A stretch of DNA of 19,423 nt from an uncultured Treponema sp. Its GTDB lineage: Bacteria; Spirochaetota; Spirochaetia; Treponematales; Treponemataceae. Position numbers and translations under genes: made by a program. Under the pieces are notes generated by a model that worked only from the letters and a program-made list of their open reading frames with translations, was not told the DNA's origin and searched no databases. The stretch covers positions 1 to 19,423 of the forward strand of contig CAMAFU010000010.1 in assembly GCA_945833725.1 (NCBI GenBank), given 5' to 3'. Of the stretch, positions 1 through 7,708 are shown piece by piece (the stretch's first letter is position 1; the number at the start of each line of letters is the position of its first letter).

Positions 1-20
1 AACAAATCTTTGAACTGGAA

Positions 21-49
21 TATTTTTCTTCCGAAAAATAGTTTTTTTT
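21..49 (+). terminator. Intrinsic terminator of an upstream gene
   Basis: An 8-bp A/T-rich stem (21-28 with 33-40) closes on a TTCC tetraloop through a C-G pair. After one G it is followed by eight T's (42-49). It probably ends transcription of a plus-strand gene left of the window. The stem is almost all A-T, so the call rests mainly on the T tract. Confidence 0.55.
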
Positions 50-82
50 AACCATACATTAATTTATTAAGAGAGGGCTTTA

Positions 83-1669
83 ATGAAAAAAAATTTTATT
101 TACGGCATTTTTGCTTTAATGGGCGTTTTTTTACTTTTCTCCTGCGATCTTCTTTCTACAGAAGCACAAAAAAAACAGTTTGTTTTTGATGCCGGAAAAG
201 AACCGTACTATTTTGTTCAATACAATACCTCCTCCGAAAAAATTGCCTTACAGGCAGCAGGATACATCGAAAGTGCAGAAATAAGAAGTGTCTCATCACA
301 ATTAAATGCACAAAAAACAAGTAACAGTCAGGTCAATTTTGAAAACTCCGCCATTAATACTCCTTCCCGGGGAATTGGCTTAGACTTGCCGGAAGACCGC
401 CTCCTTTTAAAAATCAGCGGGCAGAGTTCCAGAAGTGTTTTAGATACAGTTTCCAAAACTATATGCACCACGCAAAAAACTTCTTACTCTGTTGGCAACA
501 AAAAAGATTTTTATGCCCTTTACAATGATACCGACATACGGCAAGAAACTTTTGTATTAAAACATATCGGCGAAAACTGCCTTATCTGGTACAAAGAAAA
601 CGATTTGTCCACCATAGATGATTCATCATTTTCGCTTCTTGGAAATAAATTTGATTCAATTTACAAAATGGAAACGGATTTATTCGGCTCAAATAAAGAT
701 TACGAAATCAAATATCCGTTTGCGTTTATCAACAATGTTGATGATAAAATTTCCATAATAATATTTAATATGAACGACCCTTCCCTTATGGGCTTTTTCC
801 TCAACAGGGATTTATTTAAGCAGGATTCTATTAATACCCAGTATAATGATGTTAAAACCAACGAAATTCAGGCTTTTTACCTGAACTCTGTTTTTATAAA
901 TGATTCAAATCTTTCCGATGCATACTCTACATTAGTTCACGAATTCCAGCACATGTTGACTTTTATAAACAGTTATATTTCCAAAGACTCAAAACCTGAA
1001 ACATGGTATACGGAAATGCTTTCCTGTCTTGCGGAAGATATTTTTACGGACTTTCTTGAGTTAAACAAAGGCTACGAAGTTTACAGCAGGTTCATTACAT
1101 ACATTCAGGATTCAACAAGAGGATTCGGTTACTGGAATAAAGAAGATACTTCTGCTTTAAATTCTTCTTATGCCGGCAACTATGCATTTGGAGCGTACCT
1201 TTTTAGGAATTTTGGAGGTGTTGATTTTTTAAAGGCTTTAACTTCAAAAGACTCTCCCGGAAGCAATATAGAAGCCATTAACTATGCTCTGGAAAAAATG
1301 TACGAAGAAGGAAAAATTTCTGAACAGGAAACATTTCAGTCTGCTGCAGATAAATTTTACAAGGCATTTCTAAATACAGAATACACAGAAAACAGTAATA
1401 CTCTAAGTTTCAATAAATCCGTTAAATTTGAAACTACAGGGAAAAATCTTACAGTAAAACCAATCAACATAAACGAGCTTTATTATTCTAATTCAAAAAA
1501 TCAAGTTAAATGTTATGAAGCCGGTCTGAGAACATTTTATGCAAGTGCTTTAGAAAGCGGTTTTATGTATCCCCACGGTTTTACTGTAACACCGCTTGAT
1601 TATTTTTCTAATGCTATCTTTTATGTTTCGCTGCCGTCAAACGAAAAAATAAAATTTGTCTTTGAGTAA
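83..1669 (+). CDS. Lipoprotein, putative HEXXH (M30-like) zinc metallopeptidase
   Basis: A 528-residue exported protein. The N-terminus is a lipoprotein signal peptide: two lysines, a hydrophobic stretch, then the lipobox LFSC with Cys21 as the lipidated residue. It is therefore expected to sit in a membrane facing the periplasm or outside. Residues 286-290 read HEFQH, a zincin zinc-binding motif. The following segment WYTEMLSCLAED (308-319) supplies acidic residues, Glu311 or Glu318, for the third ligand. This spacing and the preceding 'TLVHEFQHM' resemble the M30 (hyicolysin) peptidases, but residues 30-280 are not recognised. GAGAGG at 71-76 is a good Shine-Dalgarno sequence for this ATG. 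It stands alone, converging on thiN. Protease activity and family are inferred from the motif; the lipoprotein call is firm. Confidence 0.72.
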   Translation: MKKNFIYGIFALMGVFLLFSCDLLSTEAQKKQFVFDAGKEPYYFVQYNTSSEKIALQAAGYIESAEIRSVSSQLNAQKTSNSQVNFENSAINTPSRGIGLDLPEDRLLLKISGQSSRSVLDTVSKTICTTQKTSYSVGNKKDFYALYNDTDIRQETFVLKHIGENCLIWYKENDLSTIDDSSFSLLGNKFDSIYKMETDLFGSNKDYEIKYPFAFINNVDDKISIIIFNMNDPSLMGFFLNRDLFKQDSINTQYNDVKTNEIQAFYLNSVFINDSNLSDAYSTLVHEFQHMLTFINSYISKDSKPETWYTEMLSCLAEDIFTDFLELNKGYEVYSRFITYIQDSTRGFGYWNKEDTSALNSSYAGNYAFGAYLFRNFGGVDFLKALTSKDSPGSNIEAINYALEKMYEEGKISEQETFQSAADKFYKAFLNTEYTENSNTLSFNKSVKFETTGKNLTVKPININELYYSNSKNQVKCYEAGLRTFYASALESGFMYPHGFTVTPLDYFSNAIFYVSLPSNEKIKFVFE

Positions 1670-1680
1670 ATTTAAAATCG

Positions 1681-1719
1681 GGGGAACAGCCAAAAAACTG
1701 AGAGATTTTACTGTTCCCC
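1681..1719. terminator. Shared hairpin between convergent genes
   Basis: GGGGAACAG (1681-1689) pairs perfectly with CTGTTCCCC (1711-1719) over a 21-nt loop. It lies in the 58-bp gap between the end of the lipoprotein gene and the end of thiN. Flanking A/T runs on both sides give each strand a short U-rich tail, so it can serve both genes. The loop is long and the T runs are short, so strength is uncertain. Confidence 0.55.
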
Positions 1720-1727
1720 AAAATATT

Positions 1728-2348
1728 TTAAAAAACTTCAACTAAAAGCATTCTGCCTTTTTTAACAGAAATTTCTGCTTTTTTTCCTGGTAAAACCTCG
1801 TTTCCAGAGCCATACATAAAATCGCTTTTAATTTCCCCATTATTTAGCTCATATTTGGCGTTTTTTATTGTTATTCCGCTGGCATTTCCATCAACATTCA
1901 TTAAAGAAAAATAAGAGCAGGTGTCAGCAACAAAAATTGGTTTTTCTCCGACAATTTTCATTTTAGAATAATCGTCAATTAAAACACATTCAGCACCCCT
2001 GCTGTAAAGATGAAGCAAAACAGAAACATTACACAATGAGTGATCAAACCGTTCTCCAATACAACCCAAAAGAAGAAAATTGGTAAACCCTCGTTTTAGG
2101 GCTTCTTTTACGGCAAAAAAAGTGTCTGTATCGTCTTTTTCCACAGGAAGTACAATAGTTTCAATACTGGTAGACGGTTTTTTTATTGAATCAAAATCGC
2201 CCACAATAAGATCTGGCTTTACCTTTAGTTTTTTACAGTGTTTTAATCCGGCATCGCAAAAAATGTAAAAATCGTCTTTTGACAGGAATTTTCGAATTTT
2301 ACTGTAGTTTTTTATTTTTGCAGCGGCAACAATAACAGCCCGTTTCAT
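1728..2348 (-). CDS. thiN: Thiamine pyrophosphokinase
   Basis: A 206-residue cytosolic enzyme that transfers pyrophosphate from ATP to thiamine, giving thiamine diphosphate. Family motifs are all present: the N-terminal CDAG (Asp32), GDFDS (50-54), DDTD (72-75) and GERFDH (98-103). Together these form the metal, nucleotide and thiamine site. The length is normal for the bacterial enzyme. The ATG lies 2 nt after the stop of the chemotaxis receptor gene (TAA-TT-ATG), with no Shine-Dalgarno sequence nearby, so translation probably depends on coupling to that gene. Functionally the two genes have no obvious link; they share the promoter upstream of the tRNA. Thiamine salvage is inferred, because no biosynthetic genes are in view. 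Confidence 0.9.
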   Translation of the reverse strand: MKRAVIVAAAKIKNYSKIRKFLSKDDFYIFCDAGLKHCKKLKVKPDLIVGDFDSIKKPSTSIETIVLPVEKDDTDTFFAVKEALKRGFTNFLLLGCIGERFDHSLCNVSVLLHLYSRGAECVLIDDYSKMKIVGEKPIFVADTCSYFSLMNVDGNASGITIKNAKYELNNGEIKSDFMYGSGNEVLPGKKAEISVKKGRMLLVEVF

Positions 2349-2350
2349 AA

Positions 2351-4423
2351 TTAAATTTTGAACTGATCAATTTCTTTGCCAATATCTGCAATAGCCTGAC
2401 TCATTTTGCCAGATACTTCAGATAACGATGTTCCAGTCTGAGAAATTCTTTCTGCACCACGGGACATTTCTTCCATACTGCGGGTCATTAAAAGGGTTGT
2501 ATCCTGCAAATGCTGAATTTCGGACAGAATCTGCTTGTTTCCCTGAGCCATTTCTACAGAGGCAATTCTAACTTCCGAGGTACTGTCATTCATCATGTGG
2601 AGAGAATCTGTAATCTGGCGGGAACCAGCCTGCTGTTCTTCCATTGCACCTTTTATCTGACGGACAATTTCGTCTGTATCTCTTATTTTTGCTGAAACAG
2701 AATTAAATGCTCTGCTGCTTTCTGAAGAAGCTTCTACAACAGCCGAAATGGAATTTTGAATTATTGTAAGCTGTTCGCCAATCTGTTTTGACTGAGTTGC
2801 AGAAGTTTCCGAAAGTTTTCGGATTTCATCGGCAACAACGCTGAATCCTTTGCCGGCTTCTCCTGCGTGTGCGGCTTCAATGGCGGCATTCATTGCCAGA
2901 AGGTTTGTTTGACCGGCAATAGAACTTATTGCGGCGTTTGCTTCCCGAAGCATCCGTGATTCTTCATCAATTTGAGAAATTTTTTCGTTTACATTCTGCT
3001 GAAGAACAGTTCCTTTTTGAGCATCGCTTTGCAGGGAATCGAAAGAAAAGGCCATTTTTTCTACAGAAGAATTAACGGAATTAATATTGCCAATCATCTG
3101 TTCAACAGCAGCCGAAGCTTCTGTTACACCGGAAGCCTGAGTTTCAATCATTTTTTCCAGTGATTCTATGTTGGAAGCAATCTGGTTTACAGCTCCGGCA
3201 GTTTCCCGGACACTGTCGCTTTGGGAAGAAATCTGACTGTTAATTGAATTTATGTTTGAAATAATCTGAGAAATGGAACTTGAAGTTTCGGCAGTTTCGT
3301 TGGAAAGTTGCGTACCTGCTTCTATAAGGTTGTCTTTTGACTGCATAATAAGTTTTATGATTTCGTGCAGTTTTTCTATAAAAGTATTGAAACCTTTTGA
3401 AACGGCCCCTACTTCATCGTTGGAATTTACTTTCATGCGCTTGGTAAGGTCGGCATTTCCAGAGGCAATTTCGTTTAAATTTACGCTCACAAGATAAATA
3501 GGCTTAACAATTTTAACAGCAAGGAAAATCCCTACAACAGTTGCCAGAACAAGGCTTAAAATAACTATTGAAAAAATTGAAATGGCATTGGAAATTAAAG
3601 CTGAATAAATTTCTACGGTGTCGCCAAAAGTTACAAGAGTCCATCCGCACAGCAGAGGCATTTTTCTTGCGGCAAAATATTTACCGTGGTCGAATAAAGT
3701 TACAAAAGCCCCGTTCATAGGAATTTGAGGTTCGTATTTTTCAAACCCAAATTCGTCCCAGAAATTGTCGTTGGAAATTTTGGAATAGTCTGGATTTGTA
3801 ATGTAATTGCCGTCTTTATCGATTAAAAAAGAAGTTCCACCCTTTGTAAGCTTCATATCGTTTACCATGGAGTTAAGTGTGTCGATGGTAAGATCCAGCC
3901 CGACTACGCCTTTTACATCTTCGCCATGTCTGTATGACTTTGAAATTGTAACGATTATTTCGCCGGTCATTGCATCAATGTAAGGATCAGAAAAACAGGC
4001 ATTTTCCGTTTCCAAAGTGTTGAAAAACCAGCTTCGTTTAGTTTGGTTAAAAGTTTCTGGCGGTACCCAAGAATTGCTGGAATAAAAAAAACCGCCTTCT
4101 TGAAAAGGAACAGTATCGGACAGATAAATCATTGAATAGTTGTCTTGATTTTCCGAAGTTTTTTTAAGATACCGTTCGATTGTTGTTTTGTCCGTTAAAT
4201 CAGAAAAATCAATAAAATTAAGAGATGCGTCGATTGATTCAAGGGGAGGTTCAAGGAAAGCTGAAACTTTAGAATTAATCTGCTCTATTTCAAGACGGGC
4301 AATCTGATGAATATTCTGACGAAGGCTTTTAAAAGTCGATACAAGCAAGGGAATTGCCATTGTAAGACCGCAGACAGAAACAATACCTATAAAACTGCCG
4401 ATTAATTTTGTCTTTACTTTCAT
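2351..4423 (-). CDS. Methyl-accepting chemotaxis protein (dCache-HAMP-signalling domain)
   Basis: A 690-residue transmembrane chemoreceptor. The order is: TM1 (about 7-30), a periplasmic double-Cache sensor (about 35-275), TM2 (277-303), HAMP (about 304-357) and a long coiled-coil signalling domain. The conserved hairpin tip is at about 505-540 (NLLAMNAAIEAAHAGEAGKG, then VADEIRKLSE), which contacts CheA and CheW. In the sensor, Arg130-x-Trp132-Phe133, Tyr148-x-Asp150 and Asp177 resemble the amino-acid-binding pattern of dCache_1AA receptors, so an amino-acid ligand is plausible but untested. I see no C-terminal CheR-docking pentapeptide. The ATG is 4 nt beyond the 3' end of tRNA-Ala and has no Shine-Dalgarno sequence. 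The next in-frame Met (22) would cut TM1 in half, so 4423 is kept as the start. Confidence 0.92.
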   Translation of the reverse strand: MKVKTKLIGSFIGIVSVCGLTMAIPLLVSTFKSLRQNIHQIARLEIEQINSKVSAFLEPPLESIDASLNFIDFSDLTDKTTIERYLKKTSENQDNYSMIYLSDTVPFQEGGFFYSSNSWVPPETFNQTKRSWFFNTLETENACFSDPYIDAMTGEIIVTISKSYRHGEDVKGVVGLDLTIDTLNSMVNDMKLTKGGTSFLIDKDGNYITNPDYSKISNDNFWDEFGFEKYEPQIPMNGAFVTLFDHGKYFAARKMPLLCGWTLVTFGDTVEIYSALISNAISIFSIVILSLVLATVVGIFLAVKIVKPIYLVSVNLNEIASGNADLTKRMKVNSNDEVGAVSKGFNTFIEKLHEIIKLIMQSKDNLIEAGTQLSNETAETSSSISQIISNINSINSQISSQSDSVRETAGAVNQIASNIESLEKMIETQASGVTEASAAVEQMIGNINSVNSSVEKMAFSFDSLQSDAQKGTVLQQNVNEKISQIDEESRMLREANAAISSIAGQTNLLAMNAAIEAAHAGEAGKGFSVVADEIRKLSETSATQSKQIGEQLTIIQNSISAVVEASSESSRAFNSVSAKIRDTDEIVRQIKGAMEEQQAGSRQITDSLHMMNDSTSEVRIASVEMAQGNKQILSEIQHLQDTTLLMTRSMEEMSRGAERISQTGTSLSEVSGKMSQAIADIGKEIDQFKI

Positions 4424-4427
4424 AAAC

Positions 4428-4501
4428 TGGAGCTGAGGCGACTCGAACGCCCTACCTTTTGAATGCCATTCAAACGCTCTAGCCAGGTGAGCTACAGCCC
4501 C
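4428..4501 (-). tRNA. tRNA-Ala (anticodon GGC)
   Basis: A 74-nt cloverleaf on the minus strand. The 7-bp acceptor stem (4495-4501 with 4429-4435) includes the G3-U70 wobble pair that identifies alanine tRNAs. The anticodon stem TTTGA/TCAAA closes a 7-nt loop ATGGCAT, giving anticodon GGC, which reads GCC and GCU. The T loop TTCGAGT and the D stem GCTC/GAGC are standard. The discriminator is A (4428). CCA is not encoded; the next bases are GTTT and then the ATG of the chemoreceptor gene. Confidence 0.95.
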
Positions 4502-4514
4502 GAAAAACTAGTTA

Positions 4515-4543
4515 ATTTTATTTCCTTTATAGAAAACTTTCAA
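4515..4543 (-). promoter_or_regulatory. Sigma70-type promoter for tRNA-Ala, mcp and thiN
   Basis: On the minus strand TTGAAA (4538-4543) and TAAAAT (4515-4520) are separated by exactly 17 nt. Predicted transcription starts near 4508, about 7 nt before the mature tRNA 5' end. It is one of the closest matches to the sigma70 consensus in the window and is well placed for a stable RNA gene. No terminator is seen between the tRNA and the receptor gene. Confidence 0.75.
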
Positions 4544-4618
4544 TAAAAAATTCTTTAAAAACCAAATAAATTAAAAAAAATTCAGAGAAAATTTTCCATT
4601 ATTTGGAAGTTGTTTTTT

Positions 4619-6604
4619 TTATTGAATGTTTATAAAAGATACGGCTGTATCAAACTCTGTGTCTAAAGTACCAGTTGATTCATTGTAAAGACAAAGTCTT
4701 GAGTGTAAATTGCCTCCAGAATCTTTACCAGAATCTGCTATAACAAGGTAGCCTGGAATAATTGAAACAATTTTTACAGGATTGTATACATCTGCATTAT
4801 CTTTTTGAACGACAAATTCATTTCCGCTTGTTGTAATACGGAACATACTGCCGCCAGAAAAGTCTGCACCCTGAGCACTGGCATACAGAACGCCACTGCT
4901 GTAGAAAATATCGTTAAAGCTCAAAGCTGAATCAATCTGGACTTTTGATATTATGTTGCCGGAAGAATCAAACTGTGCAATGTATGTTGAAAAATCCGAA
5001 CCTAAATATATAACATAAAAATTTCCGTTTTCGTCTACAGTAAATGTCTGGCAGCTGGAAAGTCCTGTTGAAGAAAAGTCAAAAACCTTTTCATAAGTTG
5101 CACTTGTTCCCCCAAGAGTAAGTTTTCCAATGCCTATATTATCCTGATGATATAGAATGTAAATATTTCCGTCGCTGCCCTTTTCAATTTGGGAAATGCT
5201 GGTCGGGGGATTTGAAATATCGTATTTTTCCGATGATTTATAACTGTCTTCTCCCCATTCTGAATATATTACGGAATATGCACTGGTACTAGAACTGGAG
5301 AAAGAAAACAGACTGTAAACATTTCCAGAACTGTCTACGGCAATATCTTCGAAAAAGCCATTTGCTGCCATAGTTGAAGAATCAAAAATATTTGAACCGG
5401 AAATACTGTCGCTGGATGAGTATATATCCCGAAGAACTGCGTAACTTACTTCAAATTGAGAAGTTTCAAGACCATTAAAAAGTGCTACAGGCCCGGACAT
5501 GTCTATATCCACGGAAGGCTGATTTTCAGTGTTGCCGCCTGTATTTTCACCTGTATTTTCGCCGGTGCTGCCGCCAGGATTTTGTGACTGTTCACCGTTA
5601 CCGCCGGAAGAAACTGGTTTTAATTTAAAGGTGTAATAAGAGCTGTCTGCATCAAGAGTTTGTACAACTTCTGCCTTTTGTTTAAGATTGTCGCCTAAAA
5701 CAACAGAAATTTTGCAGTCTTTTCCTGTATTTTTTGCAGCAGCTTTTAAGAATGGTTCGTTTTCGTAGTATGAATTGTACTCACCGTCAAAATTAACAGT
5801 AAGGGAAGGAGAATTTTCAATTACGGCACACACATTGTTTTTAAGGGAAAGATCAAATTCTGTAACAGATTCTGGATAAAGATTAAAATTACACGGAGTG
5901 CCTTTTGAATTTTTTAAACTAACAGAAGAAAGAGCCTGATACATTTGAACATAAGGAACACTTTCTTCGGTAAGATAAACATAACAGAGATAATCACTTT
6001 CGCCGCTGATAAAATCGTAAGTTTTTTCCGGGAGAATTTTTGCTGCATCAAGTTCAATGTATGAAGAATTTATATAAATTGATGCAGACCTAATGTTACT
6101 TTCGTTTATTTCGTCAAAAATTGCATTTATGTTCATAGGTGAATCTGCATTTTCGCCACTGCCGGAAGCATTTTCGTCAAAACTGCCGTAAAAGACAGAA
6201 TCACGGGATGATTTTAAATTTACGGAAACTGTATTTTCGCCGCTTTTTACTGTAAATGCAGGACTTTTTCCGTAATAAAGGGGTTCACTGTAAGCAGGCT
6301 CGCCATTCTCGTTGTATTCTAAAACCTGATCTATGGAAACATACACATAAATATTTTTTCCTGCAGGTACACTGTCAAAAACAATAACTGTATCTTTAGA
6401 AAAGTCCGATACTTTTTTTTGAATCTGCCGGGAAACTTCTCCTTTTAAGGAAGCTGAAACTGTAATGGCATTGGATTCCAACTCTATATTGGATGCAGCC
6501 CTAAGACTTTTACTGGATAAAACAAGACCTACTGTACTGGAATTGTCCATTTGCGAACAGGAAAGAAAAAATAAAGGCAGCAAGAAGATTAAAAATTTTT
6601 TCAT
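4619..6604 (-). CDS. Lipoprotein with probable C-terminal beta-propeller
   Basis: A 661-residue surface or periplasmic lipoprotein of unknown function. The signal peptide ends in FLSC, with Cys16 as the lipidated residue. Residues 40-330 are rich in Ser, Asn and Tyr and look like beta-sandwich segments. Residues 332-363 form a Gly/Asn/Glu/Thr-rich linker with repeated GEN-T units. After about residue 400 come blade-like repeats of the pattern 'hydrophobic-x-x-x-x-D/S-S/E-x-G-N-x-Y', for example AVDSSGNVYSL, EKGSDGNIYIL and TVDENGNFYVI, typical of NHL-like or related propellers. A GGAGG sequence 6 nt before the ATG fixes the start. It has its own promoter and no operon partner. The blade pattern is visible in the residues; the propeller fold is inferred and no ligand can be assigned. 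Confidence 0.75.
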   Translation of the reverse strand: MKKFLIFLLPLFFLSCSQMDNSSTVGLVLSSKSLRAASNIELESNAITVSASLKGEVSRQIQKKVSDFSKDTVIVFDSVPAGKNIYVYVSIDQVLEYNENGEPAYSEPLYYGKSPAFTVKSGENTVSVNLKSSRDSVFYGSFDENASGSGENADSPMNINAIFDEINESNIRSASIYINSSYIELDAAKILPEKTYDFISGESDYLCYVYLTEESVPYVQMYQALSSVSLKNSKGTPCNFNLYPESVTEFDLSLKNNVCAVIENSPSLTVNFDGEYNSYYENEPFLKAAAKNTGKDCKISVVLGDNLKQKAEVVQTLDADSSYYTFKLKPVSSGGNGEQSQNPGGSTGENTGENTGGNTENQPSVDIDMSGPVALFNGLETSQFEVSYAVLRDIYSSSDSISGSNIFDSSTMAANGFFEDIAVDSSGNVYSLFSFSSSSTSAYSVIYSEWGEDSYKSSEKYDISNPPTSISQIEKGSDGNIYILYHQDNIGIGKLTLGGTSATYEKVFDFSSTGLSSCQTFTVDENGNFYVIYLGSDFSTYIAQFDSSGNIISKVQIDSALSFNDIFYSSGVLYASAQGADFSGGSMFRITTSGNEFVVQKDNADVYNPVKIVSIIPGYLVIADSGKDSGGNLHSRLCLYNESTGTLDTEFDTAVSFINIQ

Positions 6605-6649
6605 AATTTGCCTCCAGACAATAAAAGAATCAGCAAAATATTGGATCTT

Positions 6650-6679
6650 ATTATAACTGAGTTAACACCTTTTTACCAA
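6650..6679 (-). promoter_or_regulatory. Promoter of the propeller lipoprotein gene
   Basis: On the minus strand a perfect TATAAT (6650-6655) lies 18 nt downstream of TTGGTA (6674-6679). The expected transcript starts near 6643 and carries a leader of about 40 nt with a GGAGG ribosome site. The -35 box is a moderate match. Confidence 0.6.
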
Positions 6680-6716
6680 CCTTTAGTGCTGTACAAAAAG
6701 TTTTTTTGAAAAAAAT

Positions 6717-7307
6717 TTAAAAAGATGTTCTTCCCCGGAAACTTCTTGCAAGAGTAAGACGGTCTGCATATTCCAGATCGCCGCCAACAGGTATGCCGGA
6801 AGCAAGCCTTGTTACTTTTAATCCTGACTTTTGAGAAAGAAGCCTCTGAATGTACAAAGCCGTTGTATCTCCTTCTACAGTTGGATTTGTGGCAAGAATA
6901 ACTTCTTTAACTTCCGGGTTGGAAGCCCGTTCCAAAAGAGAGGAAATTCTAAGCTGTTCAGGGCCTATTCCTTCCAAAGGAGCTATTACACCGCCTAAAA
7001 CATGAAAAACTCCGTTAAATTCATGGGAAGATTCTATTGTTGCCACATCCTGCGGCTGCTCTACGACACATATAAGGCTTCTGTCCCTTAAAGGATTTGA
7101 ACACACCGGACATGTTTCTTCTTCGCTCCAGGCTCCGCAAACAGAACAGGAACGGATTTTTTGCTGAAGAGTTTTTATTTGCGTTGAAAAGCGCTCTACC
7201 CAGTGGGAATCTGCCTTAAGCAGGTAATTTACAAGACGGCCGGCACTTTTTTTTCCAATTCCAGGAAGCCGGGAAAAAGATTCTGTTAATTCGTCAATGG
7301 CATTCAT
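6717..7307 (-). CDS. recR: Recombination mediator protein RecR
   Basis: A 196-residue cytosolic DNA-repair protein that acts with RecO (and RecF) to load RecA on gapped DNA. In order it shows the helix-hairpin-helix motif LPGIGKKSAGR (14-24), a C4 zinc finger (Cys54, Cys57, Cys66, Cys69), a Toprim domain beginning VVEQPQD (81-87), and the C-terminal SGIPVGGDLEYADRLTL motif. The length is typical. The ATG is preceded by AGGA at about 8 nt. In many bacteria recR directly follows ybaB and dnaX. Here order and strand are kept, but 401 bp of repeats separate it from ybaB, so it may depend on read-through across that region or on a promoter I did not identify. Confidence 0.95.
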   Translation of the reverse strand: MNAIDELTESFSRLPGIGKKSAGRLVNYLLKADSHWVERFSTQIKTLQQKIRSCSVCGAWSEEETCPVCSNPLRDRSLICVVEQPQDVATIESSHEFNGVFHVLGGVIAPLEGIGPEQLRISSLLERASNPEVKEVILATNPTVEGDTTALYIQRLLSQKSGLKVTRLASGIPVGGDLEYADRLTLARSFRGRTSF

Positions 7308-7316
7308 TTTTTATTC

Positions 7317-7610
7317 CTGCGGTTGTGTGAGGGATTTTTGAGAAAAACTCCAGCCTTTTTAGGCTTGCGTTTTTCTCTAGTTTGCTTCGCAAACTTTTTT
7401 TACTGTGCGCATCTTGCGCACGGCCTCACTCAATCCTCGAAAACTGAAGTTTTCTGCGGTTGTGTGAGGGATTTTTGAGAAAAACTCCAGCCTTTTTAGG
7501 CTTGCGTTTTTCTCTAGTTTGCTTCGCAAACTTTTTTTACTGTGCGCATCTTGCGCACGGCCTCACTCAATCCTCGAAAACTGAAGTTTTCTGCGGTTGT
7601 GTGAGGGATT
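7317..7610 (+). repeat. Tandem 137-bp structured repeat, two full copies plus 20 bp
   Basis: Unit 1 is 7317-7453, unit 2 is 7454-7590, and a third copy is cut off after 20 bp (7591-7610). Reading by eye, the two full copies appear identical. Each unit packs four hairpins. In unit 1 these are: 7341-7348 with 7369-7376, plus an inner stem 7352-7356 with 7361-7365; 7379-7385 with 7389-7395; 7405-7411 with 7415-7421; and 7439-7445 with 7448-7454. GTGAGG (7327-7332) can pair with CCTCAC (7424-7429) to close the set. The block lies between ybaB and recR. The open frames crossing it are by-products of the repeat, and I see no gene in this gap. Confidence 0.9.
7379..7401 (+). terminator. Terminator-like hairpin inside repeat unit 1
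   Basis: A perfect 7-bp stem, AGTTTGC and GCAAACT around a TTC loop, is followed at once by a T tract. It would work only for plus-strand transcripts, antisense to recR and dnaX. The same hairpin recurs 137 bp further on at 7516-7538 in unit 2. Confidence 0.45.
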
Positions 7611-7698
7611 GTAGCGCCGCCGTAGGCGTCCGGCTTGCCGGATGGAGCGGTAGCGGAAGGGCGGAAAGCCCGACCCGACTGTAAGGAGGGGCACACCC
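7606..7698 (+). repeat. GC-rich dispersed structured element, copy A
   Basis: About 93 bp of GC-rich sequence that can be aligned with copy B at 13674-13794. Shared blocks in order are GGATTG, AGC-CCGCCG-AGGCG, a variable hairpin, ATGGAGCG, GCGGAAAGCC, GACCCGA and AGGGG-AC-CCC. In this copy the variable hairpin is short (TCCGGC-TT-GCCGGA, 7629-7642). Its base composition is unlike the flanking AT-rich DNA. It starts exactly where the third copy of the 137-bp repeat breaks off (GGATT is common to both) and ends 10 bp from the ybaB stop codon. Confidence 0.8.
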
Positions 7699-7708
7699 TT
7701 TTGTTTTT

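Noticed and set aside
10..39. Promoter TTGAAC-18-AAAAAT before the first gene
   Set aside because: The -10 match is poor and overlaps a better-supported terminator hairpin.
6680..6716. Terminator after recR (T7-C-A7-C-T5 on the minus strand)
   Set aside because: The stem would be pure A-T with almost no loop; low-complexity sequence explains it as well.
7460..7696. Overlapping open frames of 60-74 codons on both strands between recR and ybaB
   Set aside because: They lie inside the 137-bp tandem repeat and the GC-rich element, have no ribosome site, and their translations are low-complexity products of the hairpins.
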